A stretch of DNA of 5,681 nucleotides. It comes from Flavobacteriaceae bacterium (GTDB lineage: Bacteria; Bacteroidota; Bacteroidia; Flavobacteriales; Flavobacteriaceae). Positions 1 to 5,681 of this stretch are shown here, in pieces. Both the position numbers and the translations under genes were made by a program. The DNA lies in NCBI GenBank assembly GCA_013042825.1, contig JABDPL010000054.1, positions 1 to 5,681 of the forward strand, in the 5' to 3' direction. Under the pieces are notes generated by a model that did not search any database, had not been told where the DNA came from, and saw nothing but the letters and a program-made list of their open reading frames with translations. Each line of letters begins with the position of its first letter. The first letter of the stretch is position 1.

Positions 1-722
1 GGAACAGGAGAAACAGCTCCCATCCCCCCGGTATTGAGTCCGGTATCCCCTTCACCTATTCTCTTATAATCTTTAGCATAAGGTAAAATCTTGTAACTAC
101 TGCCATCGGTTAAAACAAAACAGCTCAGCTCAATGCCGTCGAGAAACTCTTCGATAACAACGGTTTTACCCGCCTCTCCAAATTTCGAATCGATAAGCAT
201 AAAACGCAACTGCTTCTTAGCTTCTTCAAGATCTGACAGGATAAGAACGCCCTTGCCTGCTGCCAAGCCATCAGCTTTTAATACATAGGGCGGTTTAATC
301 CCTTCCAAATACTCAAGGCCCTTTTGGAATTCAGAAGCATCAAAGCTCTGATAGCCGGCGGTTGGTATGCCGTGACGTTTCATGAATTCCTTAGCATATT
401 GTTTACTGCCCTCCAATTTAGCTCCCTCCTTTGAAGGCCCCACAACTATAACATCTGCCAGATCGGGATCGTTTTCAACATAATCGCAGATGCCTTTTAC
501 CAGAGGTGCCTCAGGACCAACGACGAGCATACCAATTTTATTCCTTAGGACACAGGCTTTGATTCCTTCAAAATCGTTGACCGAAACCCTTACATTTTCT
601 GCTGTAGCAGCTGTTCCGGAATTGCCGGGGGCAACAAATACCCTGTCGCAGTGCGGGCTTTTAGATAGCTTCCAGGCAAAGGTATGTTCCCGGCCTCCGG
701 ATCCCAATATCAAAACATTCAT
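1..722 (-). CDS. purD: Phosphoribosylamine--glycine ligase (GAR synthetase), N-terminal part; 3' end beyond window
   Basis: PurD joins 5-phosphoribosylamine and glycine using ATP to give glycinamide ribonucleotide, the second step of cytoplasmic de novo purine synthesis. Reading from ATG at 722-720, 240 complete codons are visible, a little over half of the usual ~425-residue protein. Signature segments appear in family order: GSGGREH (residues 7-13), APGNSGTA (31-38), VGPEAPLVKG (68-77), LEGSK (103-107), the ATP-grasp lysine and glycine-rich loop KADGLAAGKGV (149-159), IEEFLDG (190-196) and GDTGLNTGGMG (225-235). Together these cover the N-terminal Rossmann-like domain and the start of the ATP-grasp domain. 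The start gives the canonical MNVLILGSGGREH N-terminus, and no alternative in-frame ATG lies just upstream. The rest of the ATP-grasp domain and the C-terminal domain fall outside the window. The gene is divergent from the polysaccharide operon and is probably a housekeeping neighbour. Identity is very secure. Confidence 0.97.
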   Translation of the reverse strand, partial: MNVLILGSGGREHTFAWKLSKSPHCDRVFVAPGNSGTAATAENVRVSVNDFEGIKACVLRNKIGMLVVGPEAPLVKGICDYVENDPDLADVIVVGPSKEGAKLEGSKQYAKEFMKRHGIPTAGYQSFDASEFQKGLEYLEGIKPPYVLKADGLAAGKGVLILSDLEEAKKQLRFMLIDSKFGEAGKTVVIEEFLDGIELSCFVLTDGSSYKILPYAKDYKRIGEGDTGLNTGGMGAVSPV

Positions 723-740
723 CGATTGATTTTTAAAGCT

Positions 741-748
741 CAAAAATA
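741..748 (-). promoter_or_regulatory. Putative Bacteroidota-type -7 promoter element for purD
   Basis: On the minus strand, positions 748 to 741 read TATTTTTG, a full match to the Bacteroidota -7 consensus TAnnTTTG. It sits 18 bases upstream of the purD ATG, which would leave a short leader of roughly a dozen bases. No good TTG -33 element is visible at the expected distance; that part of the spacer is a T-rich run (TTTTTTCA, about 770-762). AT-rich sequence produces such matches easily, so this is a plausible but unproven promoter. Confidence 0.42.
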
Positions 749-749
749 C

Positions 750-781
750 TTGCTTTTACATTGAAAAAATAATTAATTTTC
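750..781 (+). promoter_or_regulatory. Putative promoter for the polysaccharide operon (TTG-N21-TAATTTTC)
   Basis: On the plus strand, TTG at 750-752 is followed after 21 bases by TAATTTTC at 774-781. This matches the Bacteroidota consensus TTG-N(17-23)-TAnnTTTG at all but the last base of the -7 element. Transcription would start near 788, leaving about 18 bases before the TTG start codon at 806. No purine-rich Shine-Dalgarno sequence lies 5-10 bases before that start, as is common in Bacteroidota. The site overlaps the proposed purD promoter on the other strand, so the two may compete. The evidence is motif spacing only. Confidence 0.3.
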
Positions 782-805
782 GGAAACCTTATTTCCTCTC
801 GATAA

Positions 806-2125
806 TTGAATTGGTTTAATCTGTCTCTTCGTCTAAATGGCTTTCCTATTTCAAAGGCCAGAGGCGTATTAAAACAAATTCAGGGGATAAGCCCGGAGCA
901 CTACCCACAACATATCGAGGAGCGTCGCACTGAAATTGTAACCCACCATCTCAAGAACAATGCATTTTACAGGTCTCTGAATGCAAATACGGCTTATTCT
1001 AATTGGGGCGACCTTCCGGTCATGACCAAACGCGATCTTCAGGTTCCGATAGCCTCCAGGCTATCGGAGGGTTTTAAGCCAAAGCGGGTCTATATCAATA
1101 AAACTTCGGGTTCTTCCGGAGATCCATTTATTTTCGCAAAGGACAAATGGTGCCATGCGCTTACCTGGGCGGTGATCATGGATCGTTTCTCCTGGTATGA
1201 TATCGATGTCAATCGTTCAAGCCAAGCCAGGTTCTATGGTATTCCACTTGACAAGAAAGGGTATTATAAAGAGCGCTTTAAAGATTGGCTGGGCAACAGG
1301 TACCGCTTCAGTGTTTTCGATCTTAGCCAAACCGCTTTCGAACGATGCCTGAATAAATTTTCTAACACGGCTTTCAATTATATAAACGGATACACCAGCG
1401 CCATAGTTCAGTTCGCTAAATTCCTTGACAGCAAGGGTATTATTCTATCGAGTGTTTGTCCGAGTCTGAAAGTTTGCATGGTGACATCGGAAATGTTATT
1501 TGAAGACGACAAAACCCTTATGGAGCGGGTATTCGGCATTCCGATTGTAAATGAGTACGGGGCATCGGAGTTAGACCTTATCGCATTTCAACATCCGGAT
1601 GGCCGTTGGCTTCTGAACAATGAAACCCTTTATGTGGAAATCCTTGATGAAAATGACCAGCCTTTACCAAACGGTCAGGAAGGCCGTGTCGTGATCACGT
1701 CCTTATTCAATAAAGCGCATCCATTCATTCGATATGATATAGGAGACATCGGGATTATATCTGAAGGCCATGGTCCTAACAATACGGTTCTGGAAAAACT
1801 GATAGGAAGAACAAATGATATAGCCTATCTTCCCAGTGGAAAGAAAGCCGCGGGATTAACCTTCTATTATATCACAAAAAGCATAATAGAGGATGATGGA
1901 AATGTGAAAGAATTCATTATCATTCAATTGAAAAAAGACCTGTTCAAGATTCAATACACCAGTGATACCGAACTCGATTCCGGAGAAAAAGAAGTGATAG
2001 CAAATGAGATGATCAATTATCTCGAGCGGGGAATTCGAATTGAATTTGAGCGATTATCGAAATTGGAACGTTCGAAAAGCGGAAAGCTTAAGCAATTCAT
2101 CTCCAAAATAAATCAAGAGTCATGA
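806..2125 (+). CDS. CapK/PaaK-like adenylate-forming enzyme (phenylacetate--CoA ligase family, COG1541) of a polysaccharide locus
   Basis: This 439-residue protein belongs to the ANL (adenylate-forming) superfamily, in the PaaK/CapK branch often found in capsule clusters. Visible motifs are the ATP-phosphate loop TSGSSGDP (residues 100-107), MVTSEM (225-230), the adenine/acyl-site segment NEYGASE (249-255), RYDIGD (309-314) with the ribose-binding aspartate, the hinge-like LIGRTND (332-338), and a C-terminal SGKLKQ (425-430) whose Lys427 fits the catalytic lysine position. Length is normal for CapK-like proteins, so it looks intact. The start is TTG at 806: a TAA stop lies immediately upstream in frame (803-805), the next in-frame ATG would be residue 73, and the N-terminus MNWFNLSLRLNGFP resembles the family. 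By family knowledge it should activate a carboxylic acid via an acyl-adenylate, perhaps to CoA. The substrate is unknown, and phenylacetate catabolism is unlikely because no paa genes are near. It is first in a coupled three-gene operon, so a role in acylating or amidating a sugar is inferred. Confidence 0.88.
   Translation: MNWFNLSLRLNGFPISKARGVLKQIQGISPEHYPQHIEERRTEIVTHHLKNNAFYRSLNANTAYSNWGDLPVMTKRDLQVPIASRLSEGFKPKRVYINKTSGSSGDPFIFAKDKWCHALTWAVIMDRFSWYDIDVNRSSQARFYGIPLDKKGYYKERFKDWLGNRYRFSVFDLSQTAFERCLNKFSNTAFNYINGYTSAIVQFAKFLDSKGIILSSVCPSLKVCMVTSEMLFEDDKTLMERVFGIPIVNEYGASELDLIAFQHPDGRWLLNNETLYVEILDENDQPLPNGQEGRVVITSLFNKAHPFIRYDIGDIGIISEGHGPNNTVLEKLIGRTNDIAYLPSGKKAAGLTFYYITKSIIEDDGNVKEFIIIQLKKDLFKIQYTSDTELDSGEKEVIANEMINYLERGIRIEFERLSKLERSKSGKLKQFISKINQES
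1045..1068. repeat. Perfect 11-bp inverted repeat (hairpin) inside the CapK-like gene
   Basis: The arm TCCGATAGCCT (1045-1055) is followed by CC and then its exact reverse complement AGGCTATCGGA (1058-1068). The RNA could fold into a stem of up to 11 bp, six of them G-C, with a very tight loop; the innermost pair would probably open to give a 4-base loop. On the plus strand the stem is followed by GGG and then four Ts (1072-1075), so it only weakly resembles an intrinsic terminator. It encodes residues 80-88 of the CapK-like protein, just before the ATP-binding loop. The base pairing is certain; any function is unknown. Confidence 0.6.
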
Positions 2126-3216
2126 AACTTACAATAGTAGCCGGAGCACGACCGAATTTCATGAAGATCGCTCCAATTATCAAAGTCATAGAGGAGCAAC
2201 AAGGCAAAGGCCGGGATCTGGAGTATCGCCTTGTTCATACCGGACAGCACTACGACCCTAATCTGAGCGAATCTTTTTTTAAGGATCTCGGAATTCCTTT
2301 GCCCCATATCAACCTGGACGTTAAAAGCGGATCTCAGGCTGAGCAAACTGCAGCCATCATGATGGGATTCGAAAGGGATCTCCGTGATAATCCAACCGAC
2401 CTTGTCATGGTAGTTGGTGACGTTAATTCGACCATGGCCTGCACCATAGTGGCAAAAAAAGCGGGCGTTCAGGTAGCCCATGTCGAGGCCGGGATACGGT
2501 CGGGGGACATGAGCATGCCCGAGGAGATAAACAGGATAGTGACCGATAGTCTTACCGATTATTTCTTTACGACCTCCAAATATGCCAATCAGAACTTAAA
2601 ACATGTAGGTATTGGTGATGACCAGATTTTTTTCGTCGGAAATGTTATGATAGACACCCTGCTTCAGCATCAATCGAATTTCACCCCTCCCAAAATTTGG
2701 CACAGCTTAGACCTCAGCGCGAAGTCTTATCTCGTAATGACCCTCCACCGTCCGAGTAATGTAGATCAGGAATTACAGCTTAAGGATTTGATAGCTGCCA
2801 TAATTGAAAACAGCCGCAATCATCCCATCATTTTTCCTGTTCATCCCAGAACCAGGAAAGTACTTGAGCGATTAGACATCAATTATCCAAATCTGCATTA
2901 TGTAGAACCGCTTGGTTATTTTGAATTCAATTACCTTGTTCAGCATGCCGTAGGTGTTTTAACCGATTCAGGAGGCATAACCGAGGAAACAACCGTTTTG
3001 CATATTCCCTGCATAACGCTGAGGGAAAATACCGAGCGTCCCGAGACATGTGAGATAGGTACAAACCGCCTTGTCGGTCATAATAAGAAACTCCTTAGCC
3101 GTGCCCTTGATGATCTTCTCAACGGATCATGGCCAACCGGTGAAATACCGGAACTGTGGGACGGATTTGCCGCGAATAGAATAGTGAATCACCTGATATC
3201 CCTGTATCTTCGATGA
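2122..3216 (+). CDS. wecB: UDP-N-acetylglucosamine 2-epimerase, non-hydrolysing (WecB/MnaA type)
   Basis: This enzyme reversibly converts UDP-GlcNAc to UDP-ManNAc in the cytoplasm, supplying ManNAc or ManNAcA precursors for surface polysaccharide. The 364-residue length is typical of this GT-B-fold family. Motifs in order are GARPNFMK (residues 8-15), HTGQHYD (39-45), GDVNST (99-104), HVEAGIRSGD (120-129), MPEEINR (132-138), LHRPSN (208-213), PVHPRTRK (239-246), TDSGGITEE (281-289) and RENTERPET (301-309). Aligned by motif with E. coli WecB, the catalytic residues appear present as Asp100, Glu122, Glu134 and His209. HVEAGIRSGD, rather than the HMEAGNRC type, argues against the related L-FucNAc-pathway enzyme FnlC/WbjD. 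The ATG overlaps the TGA of the CapK-like gene in an ATGA (2122-2125), implying coupled translation. The family is certain. The exact product is inferred, since no UDP-ManNAc dehydrogenase gene is visible to confirm its use. Confidence 0.93.
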   Translation: MKLTIVAGARPNFMKIAPIIKVIEEQQGKGRDLEYRLVHTGQHYDPNLSESFFKDLGIPLPHINLDVKSGSQAEQTAAIMMGFERDLRDNPTDLVMVVGDVNSTMACTIVAKKAGVQVAHVEAGIRSGDMSMPEEINRIVTDSLTDYFFTTSKYANQNLKHVGIGDDQIFFVGNVMIDTLLQHQSNFTPPKIWHSLDLSAKSYLVMTLHRPSNVDQELQLKDLIAAIIENSRNHPIIFPVHPRTRKVLERLDINYPNLHYVEPLGYFEFNYLVQHAVGVLTDSGGITEETTVLHIPCITLRENTERPETCEIGTNRLVGHNKKLLSRALDDLLNGSWPTGEIPELWDGFAANRIVNHLISLYLR

Positions 3217-4385
3217 TAAAACGGGTGTCTATTATCACCAGCTATTATCCCCCGGAAACCGGAGCCGCCTCCAATCGTATTTATCATTTGGCGGAAGGTT
3301 TGAAGGATCAGGAAATAGACGTTTCTATAATCACCCCCATGCCGAATTACCCTCATGGAAAGATCTTCAAAGGGTATAGGGGTAAGTTTAAAATACGGAC
3401 AAACGAAAATGGAATTACAATAAACCGCTTATGGGTATTCGCCAGCAATTCAAAAAACAAGCTATTGCGCTTATGGGCCATGCTGTCGTACAGCTTGAGC
3501 CTTAGCTGGTTTTTTATCTTTAATAAACTTCCGGAAGTGGTGATCATTCAATCACCCCCTTTACTCGTGTCGTTCACTTGCCTGTTTTTGCTGAAATCGA
3601 AAAAAAGGACTGTTGTGCTCAATGTCAGCGACCTGTGGCCTCTCGCCGGTCTGGAGCTCAGGGCCTTCAAAAGGGGATTTGCTTATTCCCTTCTCGAGAG
3701 AATCGAGGCTTATAACTACAAAACGGCCGATTTCATCATGGGTCAGAGTGATGAAATTCTGTCACATATCAGGGTTATTCAGGAGAAACCCGCATTTCTT
3801 TACAGGAATTATCCAGATCTCGAGCTGGTAACCTCAAGTCCGATTCAGGATTCGGAACGTATCAAGCTCGTATATGCCGGTCTTCTGGGGATAGCACAGG
3901 GGATATTAAAGTTATGCCAGGAGATCGATTATTCCGGTATTGAACTTCATATTTATGGCCAGGGTGCGGAAAAATCTGAGATTGAAACTTTTATATCCAA
4001 TAATCCGGAATTACCCATTTACTATCATGGGGAAATACGCCGTTCGGAGCTGATCAAGATCATAGGAACTTACGACCTCGCATTAATCCCCCTTCTAAAC
4101 AGGATCTACGGATCTGTTCCTTCGAAGATCTTCGAGCTGGGACTGCTGGGGTTACCTGTACTTTATTTCGGCGGAGGAGAGGGCGAAAAGATTGTAGCGG
4201 AACACGGACTTGGCTGGACAGCCGAAGCAGGAAATTATGAGGTTCTCAATCGTGTTTTACGAGGAATTACAAAGGCCGATCTCAGCATGGAAAAACGCCA
4301 TGAGATAAGGGCTACGGCAAAGGAACAATTCAACTTTAAAAGTCAATTAGAACGTTTGATGGAGCGATTGAATGATCTTGTTTAA
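3213..4385 (+). CDS. Family 4 glycosyltransferase, WbuB-like
   Basis: A 390-residue GT-B-fold retaining glycosyltransferase expected to act at the inner face of the cytoplasmic membrane, adding one sugar to the lipid-linked glycan. The N-terminal half resembles WbuB-type enzymes: SYYPPETGAASNR (residues 10-22), TPMPNYPHGKIF (41-52), IIQSPPLL (111-118) and SDLWPLAGLE (139-148). The C-terminal donor-binding half has VYAGLLGIAQG (220-230), LHIYGQGAE (245-253), YYHGEIRRSEL (270-280), YDLALIPL (287-294) and PSKIFELG (303-310). Hydrophobic stretches near 85-103 and 109-127 fit monotopic membrane attachment rather than true spanning. Of the EX7E motif, Glu308 is present but the first Glu position is Gly300, as happens in PSK-type members. 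Translation starts in an ATGA overlap with the epimerase stop (3213-3216). It is the last operon gene. Donor and acceptor cannot be read from sequence; FucNAc-type or ManNAc-derived donors are possibilities only. Confidence 0.88.
   Translation: MIKRVSIITSYYPPETGAASNRIYHLAEGLKDQEIDVSIITPMPNYPHGKIFKGYRGKFKIRTNENGITINRLWVFASNSKNKLLRLWAMLSYSLSLSWFFIFNKLPEVVIIQSPPLLVSFTCLFLLKSKKRTVVLNVSDLWPLAGLELRAFKRGFAYSLLERIEAYNYKTADFIMGQSDEILSHIRVIQEKPAFLYRNYPDLELVTSSPIQDSERIKLVYAGLLGIAQGILKLCQEIDYSGIELHIYGQGAEKSEIETFISNNPELPIYYHGEIRRSELIKIIGTYDLALIPLLNRIYGSVPSKIFELGLLGLPVLYFGGGEGEKIVAEHGLGWTAEAGNYEVLNRVLRGITKADLSMEKRHEIRATAKEQFNFKSQLERLMERLNDLV
4382..4385. other. Tail-to-tail overlap of two convergent genes through a shared TTAA
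   Basis: Bases 4382-4385 read TTAA. The glycosyltransferase stop TAA uses 4383-4385 on the plus strand, and the phosphotransferase stop TAA uses 4384-4382 on the minus strand. The two reading frames therefore overlap by four bases with no intergenic space. No GC-rich hairpin followed by a T-run is evident close by on either strand, so each transcript probably runs into the opposite gene before ending. Confidence 0.9.
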
Positions 4386-5681
4386 TACGCTTTTTCTTCT
4401 CCTTTTACAGCATTCAGAAAGGTTTGAAAGATGATTTTGATATCGAGAAGAATCGACCAGTTCTCGATGTAGAAAATATCATACTTTACCCGGCCGATAA
4501 TGTCTTTATCACTTTCCACTTCACCCCTGTAACCGCTTATTTGAGCCAATCCGGTTATGCCCGGTTTCACAAAATGACGAACCATGAATTTATCGATCTT
4601 TTTGGCATACATATTCGTATGGCTAACCATATGTGGCCTTGGACCAACGACCGACATATCCCCGAATAGAACATTGAAAAATTGCGGGAGTTCATCTATA
4701 CTCGTTTTTCGCATAAAGCGGCCCACTTTTGTAACACGCTGATCTCCCCTGGTGGCCTGATGAAGATGGGCCTGTTTATTGGGTGTCATAGATCTAAATT
4801 TATAACAGTCGAACTCCTTGTAATTGAATCCGTTTCTTAACTGCTTGAAAAATACAGGGCCTTTTGATTCTAATAAAATCAGAATAGCCAGCACGGGTGT
4901 TAGCCAGGAAAGAATGAAGATAATTACCATAGACGAGAACAAAATGTCGAAAACACGCTTGATCACCTGGTTTATTGAATCCTGTAGCGGGATATTCCGA
5001 AGTGAAAGAATAGGTATGTAATCGTAATATTCATATTTCAATTTCTTGGCATATATCTCTTTATTGTCGGGCAGGAACTTTACAATTTTCAGGTTGTTAT
5101 CGGCAAAATCAATCACTTCAGATAACTGTGAAGCGGTCAATTCCGATATCGAGCAGTAGATCTCATCTATGTTTTCGTTACTGATATAACTAAAGCAATC
5201 TTCGAGGACATCATGACTTGAATTGCCGTTGAAATCAAACGTCCGTTTATGCAGATAACCGTATTCCGGATACTTTTTAAAAAACCCTTCCAGTGCCAGT
5301 GTATTTTTATTGCGACCCAACAGAACCGTGGTTCGGTAATTTCCTCCAAATTCCGCACGATATTTTTGAAGCAAATAATAGATAGTGAATTTGAAAATGG
5401 TTATCAACAGGAATACCGAAAGCACATAATTGATAATTATCCTCGGACTGGTATCGAGTTCCCTGAAATAACCATAGAAAGCAAAAACGATCAGGGTAAA
5501 TAGCAGAAGTTGCCTGAGAATTAAGGTCAGGATTGTTACTTCCCTGGTGTAACGATATACTTCATAGAACTTTGAGGCAACAGATAATATGATCCAGGAC
5601 AGGGACATAAAGACAACAAACACCAGTGGCTCGATATTCTCAAAGAAATACAATATGGCCAACCCGTTGATGATACAAAGA
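4382..5681 (-). CDS. Undecaprenyl-phosphate sugar phosphotransferase (polyprenyl glycosylphosphotransferase, WcaJ-like); 5' end beyond window
   Basis: This integral inner-membrane enzyme transfers a sugar 1-phosphate from a nucleotide sugar to undecaprenyl phosphate, starting repeat-unit assembly. The frame stays open to the right edge, giving 432 visible residues of a usual ~460-470. A TTG at 5662 could be taken as a start, but it sits within the first hydrophobic segment (LCIINGLAILYFF), so the true start is probably outside. Numbering from 5680, about four N-terminal membrane segments (near 1-13, 18-40, 54-72, 83-104) precede a nucleotide-binding-like region around TTVLLGRN (117-124). The C-terminal catalytic domain begins near KRVFDI (241-246) with a re-entrant hydrophobic helix, then ESKGPVFFKQ, YKFRSM (293-298), the catalytic Asp-Glu in SIDELPQF (Asp329, Glu330), VVGPRPH (344-350) and KPGITGLAQISGYRGE (372-387). 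It faces the operon. Family and role are secure; the sugar (glucose, galactose or an N-acetylated one) is not determined. Confidence 0.94.
   Translation of the reverse strand, partial: LCIINGLAILYFFENIEPLVFVVFMSLSWIILSVASKFYEVYRYTREVTILTLILRQLLLFTLIVFAFYGYFRELDTSPRIIINYVLSVFLLITIFKFTIYYLLQKYRAEFGGNYRTTVLLGRNKNTLALEGFFKKYPEYGYLHKRTFDFNGNSSHDVLEDCFSYISNENIDEIYCSISELTASQLSEVIDFADNNLKIVKFLPDNKEIYAKKLKYEYYDYIPILSLRNIPLQDSINQVIKRVFDILFSSMVIIFILSWLTPVLAILILLESKGPVFFKQLRNGFNYKEFDCYKFRSMTPNKQAHLHQATRGDQRVTKVGRFMRKTSIDELPQFFNVLFGDMSVVGPRPHMVSHTNMYAKKIDKFMVRHFVKPGITGLAQISGYRGEVESDKDIIGRVKYDIFYIENWSILLDIKIIFQTFLNAVKGEEKAY

Noticed and set aside
664..677. A 14-base stretch in purD (GATAGCTTCCAGGC) that matches 13 of 14 bases of the hairpin core at 1048-1061
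   Set aside because: It encodes an ordinary part of PurD, lacks the second hairpin arm, and a single near-match of this length between two genes is weak evidence for a dispersed repeat.
490..729. Plus-strand open frame of 79 codons
   Set aside because: It lies antisense to the 5' part of purD, whose minus-strand reading matches family motifs throughout. The plus-strand peptide has no recognisable features.
2113..2481. Minus-strand open frame of 122 codons
   Set aside because: It is fully antisense to the well-supported wecB gene, and its product resembles no protein family I know.
5262..5277. Small GTAT...ATAC inverted repeat followed by a T-run, terminator-like on the plus strand
   Set aside because: The stem is only four base pairs and it lies inside the phosphotransferase gene on the non-coding strand; too weak to call.
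4424..5503. Several short plus-strand and minus-strand frames within the phosphotransferase gene (4424-4669, 4824-5021, 5249-5503, 5167-5358)
   Set aside because: All overlap a continuous minus-strand gene with conserved motifs along its catalytic domain; they are by-products of its codon usage.
5660..5662. TTG at 5662-5660 as the start of the phosphotransferase
   Set aside because: The frame continues without a stop to the window edge, and the residues upstream (LCIING) form part of the first membrane segment, so the real start is likely outside.

Overview
The window is densely coding. It holds five genes, two of them cut by the window edges, and one 83-base AT-rich intergenic gap. Protein-level features suggest a member of the Bacteroidota, most likely Flavobacteriaceae. 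These are a PurD with the GEGDTGLNTGGMG wording, a CapK/PaaK-like ligase beginning MNWFNLSLRLNGFP, a WecB-type epimerase with HRPSN, and a WcaJ-type phosphotransferase with KFRSM. In addition, the intergenic gap carries a TAnnTTTG-type promoter hexamer and the genes lack clear Shine-Dalgarno sequences. The taxonomic call is an inference from remembered family resemblance, not from a search.

Layout, left to right. (1) Positions 1-722, minus strand: the N-terminal 240 residues of purD (purine biosynthesis), running off the left edge. (2) Positions 723-805: a divergent promoter region, about one quarter G+C. (3) Positions 806-4385, plus strand: three genes joined by two 4-base ATGA stop/start overlaps. 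They encode a CapK/PaaK-like adenylate-forming enzyme with a TTG start, a non-hydrolysing UDP-GlcNAc 2-epimerase (wecB type), and a WbuB-like family 4 glycosyltransferase. (4) Positions 4382-5681, minus strand: a polyprenyl (undecaprenyl) phosphate sugar phosphotransferase. It converges on the operon with a 4-base tail-to-tail overlap, and its 5' end lies beyond the right edge.

The last four genes form a piece of a surface polysaccharide locus (capsule, O-antigen or exopolysaccharide). The phosphotransferase would load the first sugar phosphate onto the lipid carrier at the inner membrane. The epimerase would supply UDP-ManNAc from UDP-GlcNAc. The family 4 glycosyltransferase would extend the lipid-linked chain. 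The CapK-like enzyme could activate an acid as an adenylate or CoA thioester, perhaps to decorate a sugar. No flippase, polymerase, UDP-ManNAc dehydrogenase or export gene is visible, so the pathway is incomplete here. purD is a housekeeping neighbour at the edge of the locus.

I found no tRNA, rRNA, CRISPR array, insertion sequence or obviously new system. The most notable non-coding signal is a perfect 11-bp inverted repeat with a 2-base centre inside the CapK-like gene. The most open functional question is what that CapK-like enzyme activates.
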